From positions 1-49,437 of the forward strand of contig CBDUST010000003.1 of assembly GCA_965369945.1 (NCBI GenBank): 49,437 nucleotides of DNA, read 5' to 3'. This document shows positions 23,949-34,042 of the stretch, piece after piece. The position numbers and the translations under genes are program-made. The notes beneath the pieces are model-generated. The model saw only the letters and a list, made by a program, of their open reading frames with translations. It was not told the origin of the DNA and did not search any database. Source of the DNA: JADFNO01 sp965369945 (GTDB lineage Bacteria; Planctomycetota; Phycisphaerae; Phycisphaerales; SM1A02). Within the stretch, counting starts at the first letter, position 1; every line of letters starts with the position of its first letter.

Positions 23949-26183
23949 GTGAGTTTTGTCACACCGGCTTTGGCGATCGCCGGTCTAATTGCTGTGGCGG
24001 TGCCGATCATCATTCACCTGCTCTCGCGCCGGCGTCGTCGTCCGATCGAGTGGGCGGCCATGCGCTTCCTCATTGAAGCGTTTCAGAAACATCGCCGCCG
24101 CCTTCGTATCGAACAACTACTGCTGTTGATCATTCGATGCTTGGTGCTGGCGTTACTTGGGGCAGCCCTGGCCCGCCCGTTACTGGACGCTCCGAAGGCT
24201 CTTGATCTGGGCGGATCGCGCGCTGTGTTTCTGGTCATCGACAACGGTTTGGCGTCCAGCGTGCTTATTTCCGACAGCCGGACGGCATTGGATAACACCA
24301 TAGATCAAGCGGTGACGATCGTTCAGTCACTTGGCCCGGGCGACACGGTTGGAATCGTGACCGCAGCGCGACCGGCGCGGGGACTGGTCGTGCCGCCCTC
24401 GACGGACCATGCGGCAATCCTTGAGTTGCTGCGATCGATGCAACCGGCTGAGTCACCCACCGATCTCGCTTCTGCGGCCGTGGTTTTGCGCGCGGCGTTG
24501 CAGGAGATGCCGGCCGATCGTGATCGTGCCGTCGCTTACTTACTGAGCGAGTTTCGCAGTGGGTCGGCGGCTTTGGATGTGCCTTTGCCTGCAGCGCTAT
24601 CTGATCTTGGCGAGGCGGTGACACTATTGACTGCTCCGGCTGGACAGAAGACGGTCGCCAACGTGCAAGTCACGTCGATCGAGCCACTGCGCGGTTTGAT
24701 ATTGACCTCGACCGCTGAGGGATCGGCACAAGTCACGGTTCGGTTGGTGCGGACGGGCGGAGATTTGGCTCGTGAGGTAACGCGGGTGCGACTGGTTGGT
24801 GACGGACTGCCGCTGGTCGAGCCGAAGGTTGTGCAATGGGCGGCGGGTCAATCCGCTGCCGATGTCGATTTCATGGTCAACTTTGCCGGGCAGCGCGAGC
24901 GCGCTGTGGCACTGACCGCGCTGCTCGATGATGACGCGCTCGGGGCGGACAACCAGCGGCACACTGTTATCTCGACGCGCGATCAAATCCGCGTGCTGCT
25001 TGTTGATCGGAGAAGTTTCGGGCCCGGGCCGGGGATCGAGCGGCTTCGATCCGGTCAATGGATTCGCCGGGCATTGCAGCCGACCGAGCAGAGTCCGGTT
25101 GATGTGGTTGAGGCCGACCCGGCAGCGTTGGATGCGCCCGATCTGCGCGGCGTTGATGCGGCGATCGTTCCCAGACCCGATCTACTGAACGATGATGGCT
25201 GGTCAGTGCTCAGCACGTTTGTGGATGGTGGGGGCGTGCTGGTGGTGACGCCGCCCGCCCAGGTCAATGTGCATCAGTGGACGGATCAATTGTCCGCACA
25301 GCTTCGGTTGCCTTGGCGAATCACGCTGGAGGTCGCCGAGCACGAAACGAGTTTGAGCCTAGCTGCGGAACAACCGTCGTCGGAATTGCTTCGAATGCTG
25401 TCGGGTGACCTGGACCAACTACTGGGCCCGATTTCGGTAGACCGAGTACTGCCGGTTGACCAGCAATCAAGTCAAGCCCAGGATGTACTCGTCTTCTCCG
25501 ACGGTTCGCCGATGATCATTGCCGGCACGCCGCGCCCATCGGAATCTGGTGAGAACGGGGCGTCAGGATCGATCGGGGCAGGCATAGTTATTTATATTGC
25601 GGCCGCGCTGGATCTGGATTGGACGAACTTGCCGACCAAGCCGCTGATGGTGCCGCTGTTTCACGAGTTGCTGCGACAGGGTGTAGGGGCGGCTCGCGCC
25701 GCACAGCGGTACAGCGTGGGGGAGCGACCAACACTCGCGCTGGGCGCGACTGCAGCCACGCTCCTTGGGCCGGAGGATACCACGCTGTCGATCGCTCAAG
25801 ACGGTCGCCCCCAACAGCCATTGGAGCGATCAGGCCTGTACGAAGTGCTCGACATCGCCTCACAAGGGCTTGGCGTGATTGCGGTCAACATCGATCCCGC
25901 TTCGAGTCGCACCGAGACACAGCCGCAATCGGCTGTCAGTGACTGGCTGGCGAAGCTCGGTCCGTGGGAGGTGTTTGACGCGGACGACCCGGGCGCGCCG
26001 CTGCGTTCAATCGAATCAAGCTCGCCGATCGTCGGCCTTCTGCTGATGGCGGTTGTTGCGCTGGTGGTGCTGGAGACGGCATTGGCGCGTTGGTTCTCCC
26101 ACGCACCGTCGTCGAGAAAGCAACCGCCGCTCGCGCTATCGACGCTGCACGCGCCCGCTGCTGCGCAGGGGGGCCTCCGATGA
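23949..26183 (+). CDS. BatA-like N-terminal membrane domain protein
   Basis: 744 residues; GTG 23949 with GGAGGCG upstream. The N-terminus 'PALAIAGLIAVAVPIIIHLL', a basic RRRRRP stretch, 'WAAMRFL' and a second hydrophobic helix ending 'ALARPLLD' is the double-transmembrane BatA N-terminal domain. A degenerate VWA-type region follows ('AVFLVIDNGLASSVL', 'RAVAYLLSEF'), then a large periplasm-facing part with a GATase-like stretch ('IRVLLVDRRSF'), and a final transmembrane helix at about 700-720. The MIDAS residues look lost (DNGLA instead of DxSxS). Overlaps the next gene by 4 bases (ATGA), so translation is coupled. Confidence 0.85.
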   Translation: MSFVTPALAIAGLIAVAVPIIIHLLSRRRRRPIEWAAMRFLIEAFQKHRRRLRIEQLLLLIIRCLVLALLGAALARPLLDAPKALDLGGSRAVFLVIDNGLASSVLISDSRTALDNTIDQAVTIVQSLGPGDTVGIVTAARPARGLVVPPSTDHAAILELLRSMQPAESPTDLASAAVVLRAALQEMPADRDRAVAYLLSEFRSGSAALDVPLPAALSDLGEAVTLLTAPAGQKTVANVQVTSIEPLRGLILTSTAEGSAQVTVRLVRTGGDLAREVTRVRLVGDGLPLVEPKVVQWAAGQSAADVDFMVNFAGQRERAVALTALLDDDALGADNQRHTVISTRDQIRVLLVDRRSFGPGPGIERLRSGQWIRRALQPTEQSPVDVVEADPAALDAPDLRGVDAAIVPRPDLLNDDGWSVLSTFVDGGGVLVVTPPAQVNVHQWTDQLSAQLRLPWRITLEVAEHETSLSLAAEQPSSELLRMLSGDLDQLLGPISVDRVLPVDQQSSQAQDVLVFSDGSPMIIAGTPRPSESGENGASGSIGAGIVIYIAAALDLDWTNLPTKPLMVPLFHELLRQGVGAARAAQRYSVGERPTLALGATAATLLGPEDTTLSIAQDGRPQQPLERSGLYEVLDIASQGLGVIAVNIDPASSRTETQPQSAVSDWLAKLGPWEVFDADDPGAPLRSIESSSPIVGLLLMAVVALVVLETALARWFSHAPSSRKQPPLALSTLHAPAAAQGGLR

Positions 26184-28507
26184 GCAGCGACTGGCTCCGT
26201 TGGCTATTGGATGTTGACGTGATTCCCAAGAATGCTGAGGGCCTGCGCGTAGCGTGGGAGCATCCCTGGCCGGGCTGGCTGTGGGCTTGGCTTCTGCTCG
26301 CGGCCGCGGCGCTTGCGGGTTGGAGCTACGCGCGATTGGCCGGGCGGCGCTCGGCGCGCGTCGTGCTCGGTTTGGCGCGGTTCTTGATCCTCGCGTTGGT
26401 GCTCGTGCTCGTCAGCGGCCCCATGCTCCAGTTGCCGCGTGAAACTGTTGAACGCGACTGGGTGTTGATGCTCGTGGATCGCAGCGCCTCGATGTCCATC
26501 GCTGACGTTGAGGGGGCGCAGCGAAGAATCACGCGCGAACAACAACTTCAGGCATTGCTCGATGAACATGCGAAGGTCTGGAAGGAGCTTGGCGACACCC
26601 GGCAGGTGGTGTGGTTAGGGTTTCACGACGGCGCGTTCAATTTGTCGGAAGCGCCCCCGCCCGAATCCGAACCGCCATCGCCTGTGCAACTTGACGAGCC
26701 GACCGGACAGCGAACGCGCCTCGGCTCGGCCCTGGAGCAGGCGATGCAGCGCGCCGCAGCTCGCGCCGTGAGCGGCGTCGTGCTATTCACCGACGGCCGA
26801 ACCACCGATGCGCCCGACCGAAGTGTGCTGCGGCGGTTTCGTAGCGATGCCGTACCTATTTTTACCGTGCCATTGGGATCGGATGAACCGTTGGGCGACT
26901 TGGCGATTCGGCATGTTGACGCGCCGCGCCGCGCCTTCGTTCGAGATCAGGTCCCCGTCGTCGTTCAGCTCGATCAACTCGGCTCGGCAACACAAAATGT
27001 AGCGGCGCAGATCAAACTGATCGACGACTCAACCGGCGAGGAACTCGATCGCATCGAGCTTACCGCAGGCGACGACCGTGACAAAGTGACGCTGATGGCT
27101 GAGCCGGAGCTGGCCGGTGAAGTGACATGGCGCGTGGTGGTCGAAACCGCTGAGGCTGACCTCATCCCTGACAACAACCTCGCCACGTTCGTCATCGAGT
27201 TGATTGATCGCCCGCTGCGCGTCCTGTACGTCGAAGGTTATCCGCGATGGGAGTATCGCTACCTAAAGGATCTGCTCATCCGAGAGAAGTCGATCGAAAG
27301 CTCGGTGATGCTGATCTCAGCCGATCGTGACTTTGCCCAGGAAGGCAATCAGCCGATCACTCGCCTGCCTCGCACGGCGGAGGAGTTTGCGCAGTTCGAC
27401 CTGATTGTGATCGGGGACGTGCCCGGATCGTTCTTCTCACCCCAGCAGTTGGAGATGATGCGCGATCACGTGGCTCAGCGCGGGGCGGGTCTCCTGTGGA
27501 TCGGTGGTCCGCGGTATACGCCCAGCACCTATTCGGGGACAGTGCTGGCGGATCTGTTGCCGATGCGCGGCTCATTGGCGCTTCCGGCGATCGGCGTGCC
27601 GGTGAACATGGTGCCTACGCCGCTGGCTGACCGCCTCGGCGTGCTACGACTGTCGTCCGATCCCGACATGAGTTGGCCGCGCGATTTGTCCGATCCAGCC
27701 TTCGGATGGTCCAGCCTTCACTACACACAACGCATCGAACCTGGACGATTGAAACCCACAGCCGAAGTGCTCACCACCACAGCACGCCTCTTCCAAGGCA
27801 CACCGCTGCCGCTGGTGATGCATTTGCGCTACGGTGCTGGTCAGAGCATCTACATCGCCACGGACGAAATCTGGCGTTGGCGGTATGGGCGCGGCGAGCT
27901 GTACCCGGAACGATTCTGGGTGCAACTGATCCGCATGCTTGGACGCGAGAGCCTGACGACCTCCGACAGTCCCGTTCGACTGGAGGTCACGCCCCGCCGG
28001 GTCACCACCGAACAAGCGATGCGCATCGATTTGGAGTTGCTCGACGCTCGCCTGGCCCAGGAGTCGCGGGCCACCGTTGCAGTCGAACTGGAAACCGAGG
28101 ATGGCCGAGTGGTAGCACAGATCGAGCTGAGACGCATCGACGACCAGCGCCAGCGATACGCCGCGAGCTATCTGGCGGATGTCACCGGGTCGCTGCGTGT
28201 TCGTGTGAGCGATCCGACGCTGCCTGGGTTGGATGATCGGGTTCCGGTCGAGGTCTACGCCCCCGATGATGAGCTGCGCCGGCCGGAGACCGATCACCGC
28301 CTACTGGCCTCGCTGGCGGCCGAGACCGGCGGAGCAGTGCTGACGCCGCAGCAAATCACCGAGTTGCCCAGCCTTCTGCCCAACCGCGCCGTCACCTCCA
28401 TCAATCCGCTGAACGAGGGGATTTGGGACAGCCCATTGGCCTTTGCGTTGATCCTGCTGGCTCTGACCGGGGAATGGATCGGCCGAAAGCTGCTCCGATT
28501 GGCCTGA
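26180..28507 (+). CDS. Membrane VWA / glutamine-amidotransferase-like protein
   Basis: 775 residues; ATG 26180 overlapping the previous stop (ATGA), preferred over an upstream ATG at 26090 inside the previous gene. Two N-terminal transmembrane helices, a VWA domain with intact-looking MIDAS 'VLMLVDRSASMS' and 'GVVLFTDGRTTD', then a CARDB-like beta region, then a class I GATase-like fold ('LRVLYVEGYPRWEYRYLKDLL', 'LIVIGDVPGSFFSPQQLEMM', 'GLLWIGGPRY') without the catalytic Cys-His-Glu evident, and a C-terminal transmembrane helix. This build is widespread in Planctomycetes next to moxR. Role: likely envelope complex subunit; metal-ion-dependent protein binding rather than catalysis. Confidence 0.85.
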   Translation: MSSDWLRWLLDVDVIPKNAEGLRVAWEHPWPGWLWAWLLLAAAALAGWSYARLAGRRSARVVLGLARFLILALVLVLVSGPMLQLPRETVERDWVLMLVDRSASMSIADVEGAQRRITREQQLQALLDEHAKVWKELGDTRQVVWLGFHDGAFNLSEAPPPESEPPSPVQLDEPTGQRTRLGSALEQAMQRAAARAVSGVVLFTDGRTTDAPDRSVLRRFRSDAVPIFTVPLGSDEPLGDLAIRHVDAPRRAFVRDQVPVVVQLDQLGSATQNVAAQIKLIDDSTGEELDRIELTAGDDRDKVTLMAEPELAGEVTWRVVVETAEADLIPDNNLATFVIELIDRPLRVLYVEGYPRWEYRYLKDLLIREKSIESSVMLISADRDFAQEGNQPITRLPRTAEEFAQFDLIVIGDVPGSFFSPQQLEMMRDHVAQRGAGLLWIGGPRYTPSTYSGTVLADLLPMRGSLALPAIGVPVNMVPTPLADRLGVLRLSSDPDMSWPRDLSDPAFGWSSLHYTQRIEPGRLKPTAEVLTTTARLFQGTPLPLVMHLRYGAGQSIYIATDEIWRWRYGRGELYPERFWVQLIRMLGRESLTTSDSPVRLEVTPRRVTTEQAMRIDLELLDARLAQESRATVAVELETEDGRVVAQIELRRIDDQRQRYAASYLADVTGSLRVRVSDPTLPGLDDRVPVEVYAPDDELRRPETDHRLLASLAAETGGAVLTPQQITELPSLLPNRAVTSINPLNEGIWDSPLAFALILLALTGEWIGRKLLRLA

Positions 28508-28582
28508 TCTGCCGTTTTGGACCAAGTTTGAATCTCTTTTCCGGGGAACAGAGCAGCGCCGATACCATAAGTACTTAGGGGC

Positions 28583-28587
28583 AGGAG
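28583..28587 (+). promoter_or_regulatory. Ribosome site that raises a possible CTG start for the next gene
   Basis: AGGAG at 28583-28587 lies 16 bases before GTG 28604 but only 7 before an in-frame CTG at 28595. The N-terminus would then be 'LQQVIAELNQL'. Non-ATG/GTG/TTG starts are rare, so this is only a flag. Confidence 0.35.
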
Positions 28588-28603
28588 CCAGCCTCTGCAG
28601 CAG

Positions 28604-31600
28604 GTGATCGCTGAGCTGAACCAACTGAGGCGCCGAAGCCGGGCTCTCCTTGTCACCCAGCGGGTCTCGGCGATCGTGGCCTGGACCTTAGCCTTGGCGA
28701 CCAGCCTCATCCTCGTGGACTACCTGTTGCGTTTGCCGGGCATCGTCCGCTTTGGGTTGCTGCTCGTCGCTGCGATCGGCTTGGGATACGCCTTATGGAT
28801 CTACCTTGGCCCGGCGCTGCGTTTTTGGCCCTCGATGACACAACTTGCACTTCGCGTTGAATCGATCGTGCCTGCCCTGTCCGGTCGTCTCGCCTCCAGT
28901 GTTGAGTTCGCAGCCGCCGGTATGGATGAGACGAACGTGCTCGCAGCCCGCAGTGTTCAGGAGACACAACGGCGGTTGGCCGGCGAATCCGTGACCGGCG
29001 CAAGCCGCACCGGGCCAACGTTCCGTGACGTGTCGATCATGCTCGTCGTGCTTGGTGCGGTCGGGACGCTTGGGCTTATGAATCAAGACGCTACAGCGAT
29101 CGGGCTCAACCGCCTGCTCGCCCCGTTCGGCCAAACCCAATGGCCGGCTCGGACCGGTGTCAGCTCGTTGATGACACAAGTTGTCGGCCAGCAGCGTGTT
29201 CATCCTCGAGGTCGAGCGTTGCCCTTGCGGGCTGAGATTATCAAGGGCGACGCAGACCAACGCGTCGAGGCGCAGTTCCGAACCCGCACGGAGGGGCGCT
29301 TCGGCACGTGGCAGCGAATCGTACTTACACACCAGGGGTTGGGTATTCACGAGCGACTCGTAGATACCTCGGCCGAGCAGATCGAGCTGTACTTTCAAAC
29401 CGAAGACGCGCGCACCAAAGTCGAGCAGGTCGCGCTGGTGTTGCCACCGGCCGTGGTCCGCGCCAGCCTTGCTGTGACGCCGCCGTCCTATGCAGCGCCG
29501 TGGTTTGCTTCGACCGAAGCCGAGCTTGGACCGGGCCTGGATGAGCGCGCTGTAACCGAATCGCCGTCTCTGGTGGGTTCGGACATTGCCTTGACGCTTC
29601 AATTCAACAAGCCGATCCCATTGCCGCCCAACGATCAAGCTTTGATACTGGCCCTGGGTTGGAAGGGCGAACCCTTGCCGAGTTGCGCAGCTGAGCCCGA
29701 ATTCCCGCAACGTTGGACGCTGTACTGGCGTCTGGCGGGAACGCGATCGCTGAACCTGCATCTGACCGATGAGTACGGGCTGTCTAACGTTGACATGATC
29801 GGGTATCGAATCGAAGCTGTAGAGGATCACTTGCCCAGCGTTACGATTCTCGAGCCGCAAAGTGACGAACCCGTGCTTCGCACCGCGGTGGTGCCGCTCG
29901 TGACCGAGGCGCGCGATGATGTCGCAGTGTCGTCGATCCGACTGGAGGCACGAGTCCAACGGCCAGGGGAACCCGAAGCGCCAAAGAACCCGGTCTGGGA
30001 GACCCAACGCTCGGCCAACACGCCGATGGCAAAGCTCAATGCCGAGCTTGATCTGAGTACGCTACAAGTTACCGAAGGCGATACCGTTCTCGTTCATGGA
30101 ATCGGTGAGGATGTTTATGAAGTAAACGATCAGCGCCATCCCGAGGCGCGCTCCGCTGTGCGGCGGTTGAGGGTTATCAGCGAACTCGATCTGGCGGCGC
30201 AGCTTCGTAGAGAGCTCGGCGTCGTGCGGCAGAATGCGATACGGGTTGAATCGCGACAGGCTGAGCTTCAAAGTGACGTCATCGAAGACAGTGTGCAGCC
30301 TGGGATCGACCGGGCCCAGGCTCAGATCGCTGAACGCATCGCATCGCAGCGCGAGATCGTCGACTTGCTTGATGAACGAATGGATGTCAATCGTTTAGAC
30401 GACGAGCAACTGGATCAGTTACTGGAGCAGGTCGGTGATCTGTTGGACTTCGCAGGGAAGGCTGCGAATCAGGCGCTTGAACAGATTCAGCGCCGCCAAC
30501 AAGAGCCGCGTCAATCCGAGCAACCCACAGGCGCCCCGGCCGACGCTTCCGATCAATCTCCGCCCGATGAATCAGCGCCGCAAGCCGATCGACCCGGTGA
30601 GGCGGGCGATGTCGAAACAGAGGGTGAGGACGATCTCGAGGAATTCGACGAGGTTGAGGTTCGCGAGCCGGCCGAAGAGGATCGTCCGATCGTCGACGCC
30701 CAACAGGAGGTACGTGAGGAACTGACGGATCTGATCACGCTGCTCGATCGCGACGAAGACACTTGGGTGGCGACGCGCCAGCTTGAGAATCTGCTTCAAG
30801 AGCAAACGCAACTGGAGGCGGACACCGCAGAGCTCGGTAGGCAGACGTTAGGCCGATCGCCTGATGAACTGACGCCGCAACAGCGCAGCGAACTTGACCG
30901 CATCGAAGAGCGTCAACGCGACCTGGCTGAGCAAGCCCGGCAAGCGATCGAAGATATGCGAGATCGTTCTGAAGATCTTCAGGATGCGGACCCGCAGTCC
31001 GCTGCCGCCATGCAAAGCGCCGCTGACACCGGCGAGCAGCGCGAGCTTCCACGAGAGATGGAAAACGCCGCCGACCGTGTCGATCAAAATCAGATGCGCA
31101 CGGCCCAGTCGTCTCAGCAAGCGGCGAGTCGGACGCTTCAGCGCATGCTTGAAGACATTCGTGATACCAAGCGCGCTCGCGCTGAGGAACTGATCCGTCG
31201 ATTGTCCAGCTTGATCGAATCCATACAACGGTTGATCACGGTGCAGGAAAATGAACTGGTTGCCTTTGCGAAGTCGCAAGCTCAGTCGGATTTTGTCGGC
31301 CGGGATCGCGCGATGATCCGGCTGAATCAAAACACGCAGGCTGTTGCGGTCGAAGCTCGCAGCGCTGGTCAGGAAGCTCGCCGAATTGCCCGTTTGTTGG
31401 ATCGCGCCGCCGACGCGCAGGGTGCAGCGGTGACTGCCTTGCGGGCGCGCCCGGTCGATTCAGCTGCGATCGATGAAGCTGAGAATCGTTCGCTTGAACT
31501 TCTACAAGAGGCCAAGGAATTGGCCGAGCAATTGCAGGAGGAGGCACAAGAGCGCGAAGTGCTTCGACAGCGAGAGGAGCTGATCGCGGCGTACCGCCAG

Positions 31601-32224
31601 TTCATCGAGCGCCAGGTTGCTGTGCGATCGGAGGCGCTCGAACTCTCTCAGCACGAGCAGTTGGATAGGCGACAGCTCGTCGAGTCACGTCGCCTCGGGC
31701 AGGCCCAAGACGCTATTCGCACCGGCTTGGACGACCTTACCGCGACCACGACTGAGTTGACCGATTCGCGAGCGTTCTCCCATGTGCATGCGCTCATCGA
31801 TCGCCTTTCGCGCAGAGCGTCCGAGGGTTTGTTGGCCGGCGTTGTGGACGTGGATGTGACGGATCGCCAACAGCGTATCGCGGACAGTATCGGACGACTG
31901 ATCACGGCGCTTGAGGAACTGCTTCAGCCACCGGGGGAGTTCGCTGAACAGAGTCAGGAAGGCGGTGGTAGCGGCGGAGGCGGCCAGCAGCCGCTGCTTC
32001 CCCCAGTTGCTGAATTGCGCCTGCTCCGAGAGATGCAAGAGCAGGTCTACAATCAAACGCGCGATCTGGATGCCCGGGACGATCTTGATACTGCTCGACG
32101 ACAGGAGCGCCTCGTCGAGTTGGGTTCCGACCAGCGCGAGCTTCTTGATATCGGCCGAGAAATCGCCGAATCGTTGACAGGCCCAGCAGATCCTTCCGAT
32201 CCGCCACTGCCCGAGCCGAACTGA
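28604..32224 (+). CDS. Very long coiled-coil membrane protein (DUF4175-like)
   Basis: 1206 residues from GTG 28604 (see the alternative CTG). Two N-terminal transmembrane helices at about 20-70 and one near 140-158, then a beta-rich region (about 170-500) with Ig-like strands, then roughly 600 residues of Gln/Glu/Arg-rich coiled coil ('RAEELIRRLSSLIESIQRLI'), an acidic segment near 660-700 (E/D-rich), and a GGGSGGGG linker near 1125. Layout resembles DUF4175 / TIGR02302-type proteins and the long proteins that follow moxR loci in Planctomycetes. Probably spans the inner membrane and reaches into the periplasm. No enzymatic motif. The next gene follows after 10 bases. Confidence 0.7.
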   Translation: MIAELNQLRRRSRALLVTQRVSAIVAWTLALATSLILVDYLLRLPGIVRFGLLLVAAIGLGYALWIYLGPALRFWPSMTQLALRVESIVPALSGRLASSVEFAAAGMDETNVLAARSVQETQRRLAGESVTGASRTGPTFRDVSIMLVVLGAVGTLGLMNQDATAIGLNRLLAPFGQTQWPARTGVSSLMTQVVGQQRVHPRGRALPLRAEIIKGDADQRVEAQFRTRTEGRFGTWQRIVLTHQGLGIHERLVDTSAEQIELYFQTEDARTKVEQVALVLPPAVVRASLAVTPPSYAAPWFASTEAELGPGLDERAVTESPSLVGSDIALTLQFNKPIPLPPNDQALILALGWKGEPLPSCAAEPEFPQRWTLYWRLAGTRSLNLHLTDEYGLSNVDMIGYRIEAVEDHLPSVTILEPQSDEPVLRTAVVPLVTEARDDVAVSSIRLEARVQRPGEPEAPKNPVWETQRSANTPMAKLNAELDLSTLQVTEGDTVLVHGIGEDVYEVNDQRHPEARSAVRRLRVISELDLAAQLRRELGVVRQNAIRVESRQAELQSDVIEDSVQPGIDRAQAQIAERIASQREIVDLLDERMDVNRLDDEQLDQLLEQVGDLLDFAGKAANQALEQIQRRQQEPRQSEQPTGAPADASDQSPPDESAPQADRPGEAGDVETEGEDDLEEFDEVEVREPAEEDRPIVDAQQEVREELTDLITLLDRDEDTWVATRQLENLLQEQTQLEADTAELGRQTLGRSPDELTPQQRSELDRIEERQRDLAEQARQAIEDMRDRSEDLQDADPQSAAAMQSAADTGEQRELPREMENAADRVDQNQMRTAQSSQQAASRTLQRMLEDIRDTKRARAEELIRRLSSLIESIQRLITVQENELVAFAKSQAQSDFVGRDRAMIRLNQNTQAVAVEARSAGQEARRIARLLDRAADAQGAAVTALRARPVDSAAIDEAENRSLELLQEAKELAEQLQEEAQEREVLRQREELIAAYRQFIERQVAVRSEALELSQHEQLDRRQLVESRRLGQAQDAIRTGLDDLTATTTELTDSRAFSHVHALIDRLSRRASEGLLAGVVDVDVTDRQQRIADSIGRLITALEELLQPPGEFAEQSQEGGGSGGGGQQPLLPPVAELRLLREMQEQVYNQTRDLDARDDLDTARRQERLVELGSDQRELLDIGREIAESLTGPADPSDPPLPEPN

Positions 32225-32234
32225 GTTCCTTGTT

Positions 32235-32936
32235 ATGAACAATCGCCGCTACACCATCATTGCCTGGCTTCTCGTTGCCGTACTGGGAGTTGCTGCCTAT
32301 GCAACAGCGACGATTCAGGATGGCCAGGTTCCTGTTGAGAAGAAGAAAGACACGCCGCCGTCACTGGATGATTTGTTGGGTTTGGAGACCGACGAGTCTG
32401 AGTCCGACGCTGACGAAGCCGCGCGTCTTGAAAGCGAGCGCGAGCTTCAGCGGAGACTTGATGAAAAGGAGATCAACGACGCTTTTTTGGTTGCGCTTGA
32501 CCGGATGGCCATGAGCGCAAAGCGACTCGGCGAGCTGTTCGATACCGGTTTGGCGACTCAACGGATTCAGGAGGACATTCTGGCCAAGCTCGATCAGTTG
32601 ATCGACCGGGCGCGGCGGATGCAGTCGCAAGCCTCAGCGTCGAGCAGCAGTTCACCCCAAAGCAGTCAATCGCAGAATCCGGGACAGCGCAGCAACCAAG
32701 CCAACAACAGCCAGCGCCGAGACGGGACGCCCCAAGATTCACAGGAGGGCAATCCCCCGCCGCGCCAAGAGGGCGATATACAGACGATTTTGCAGGAGGC
32801 CGGCGTCGAGTGGGGAACGTTACCACAGCGACTCCGCGAAGAACTCCAACAGGGGCGCAATGACAAGTTCTCCAGCATGTACCGCCGGCTTACCGAGGAG
32901 TATTACAAGCGGTTGGCCGAGGAAGGCTCGCAATGA
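32235..32936 (+). CDS. Secreted/anchored small coiled-coil protein of the moxR cluster
   Basis: 233 residues; ATG 32235, no strong ribosome site. A hydrophobic N-terminal segment (residues 6-25) serves as signal or anchor. An acidic low-complexity part (about 50-75), a helix 'ALDRMAMSAKRLGELFDTGL', a Ser/Gln-rich linker ('SQASASSSSSPQSSQSQ'), and a C-terminal helix 'LPQRLREELQQGRNDKFSSMYRRLTEEYYKRLAEE' follow. The last motif recurs in my memory at the end of the analogous gene in other planctomycete moxR loci. Function unknown; likely a subunit of the same envelope complex. Overlaps the next gene by 4 bases. Confidence 0.75.
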   Translation: MNNRRYTIIAWLLVAVLGVAAYATATIQDGQVPVEKKKDTPPSLDDLLGLETDESESDADEAARLESERELQRRLDEKEINDAFLVALDRMAMSAKRLGELFDTGLATQRIQEDILAKLDQLIDRARRMQSQASASSSSSPQSSQSQNPGQRSNQANNSQRRDGTPQDSQEGNPPPRQEGDIQTILQEAGVEWGTLPQRLREELQQGRNDKFSSMYRRLTEEYYKRLAEEGSQ

Positions 32937-34042
32937 TCCGATTCGATTGCCTCAAGTTCGACCGGCTGGCGTGCGCCATGATCGTTGCGCTGCTGGCCGT
33001 ACACATAACCAGCGCAGCCCAGACGCCGCCGGTTGTGGAGCCGCCCGTTCAGGCCCAAGAAGTCGAAGACCCGGCCGAGCAGGGCGCGGAGAACCAACCC
33101 ACCGCAAACGAGATCACCGATCAGCTTGACGACGGCGTCGCCCGTGGATTGATCTACTTGAAGGCACACCAGAACAGTGACGGATCGTTTGGGCGAGGGC
33201 GCTATGGCCGTCACGTCGGTATTACCGCGCTGTGCGCGCTGGCATTCATGTCCGACGGCCACCTACCCGGGCGCGGCGAGTACGGCGATCAAGTCGCCAA
33301 GGCACTGGAATTCGTGCTCAGCCACTCCAAGGAGACGGGGCTGCTCGCCGCCGATACGTCACACGGACCGATGTACGGCCATGGTTTCGCGGCCCTGTTC
33401 CTCGGCGAAATCTACGGCATGAACTCCGATGACAAGCGTGTCCGCGACGCCCTCGTCAAAGCCGTCGATCTGATCATCGGTACGCAGAACGACGAAGGCG
33501 GCTGGCGATACAACCCCGTCCCCTATGATGCGGATATCTCCGTCACGATCTGTCAGATTATGGCGCTTCGATCGGCTCGCAACGCGGGCATCAAGGTTCC
33601 CAAACAAACGATCGACAAAGCGGTGGATTACGTGCGCCGTTGCCAGAACCCAGACGGCGGATTCAAGTACATGCTCCAGGCGGGCGGCTCGGCGTGGCCT
33701 CGAACTGCCGCCGGCGTGGCGAGCCTCTTCTATGCCGGAATCTACGAAGACGACTCGATCGAGCGCGGCTTGCAATACCTCAAGCGAACCGCCATGCCCG
33801 GTGGGCGTACCGCGGGTCAGGCCCACTATTACTACGGGCACTATTACGCTGTCCAAGCGATGTACCTCGCCGGAGCCGAGCACTGGAGCGAGTGGTGGCC
33901 GGCCATTCGTGACGAGCTACTGGCCAAGCAAGCGAGTAACGGCGCTTGGCTGGATCATCATGCCGGCGGCGCATACGCCACCGCGATGAGCCTGATTATC
34001 CTTCAAATGCCCAAACGCTATCTGCCGATCTTCCAACGGTGA
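32933..34042 (+). CDS. Prenyltransferase / squalene-cyclase-type alpha-toroid protein
   Basis: 369 residues; ATG 32933 overlapping the previous stop (ATGA). Signal peptide at 1-29 ending 'TSAAQ'. Repeats of the toroid type: 'VARGLIYLKAHQNSDGSFG', 'VDLIIGTQNDEGGWRY', 'VDYVRRCQNPDGGFKY', 'QYLKRTAMPGG..YYYGHYYAVQAMYLAG' (QxxDGxW/F-like). These are the barrel repeats of terpene cyclases and prenyltransferase beta-subunits, but the catalytic DxDD is absent, and the predicted export points to a binding role rather than terpene chemistry. Its place at the end of the moxR cluster is typical of Planctomycetes. Confidence 0.85.
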   Translation: MIRFDCLKFDRLACAMIVALLAVHITSAAQTPPVVEPPVQAQEVEDPAEQGAENQPTANEITDQLDDGVARGLIYLKAHQNSDGSFGRGRYGRHVGITALCALAFMSDGHLPGRGEYGDQVAKALEFVLSHSKETGLLAADTSHGPMYGHGFAALFLGEIYGMNSDDKRVRDALVKAVDLIIGTQNDEGGWRYNPVPYDADISVTICQIMALRSARNAGIKVPKQTIDKAVDYVRRCQNPDGGFKYMLQAGGSAWPRTAAGVASLFYAGIYEDDSIERGLQYLKRTAMPGGRTAGQAHYYYGHYYAVQAMYLAGAEHWSEWWPAIRDELLAKQASNGAWLDHHAGGAYATAMSLIILQMPKRYLPIFQR

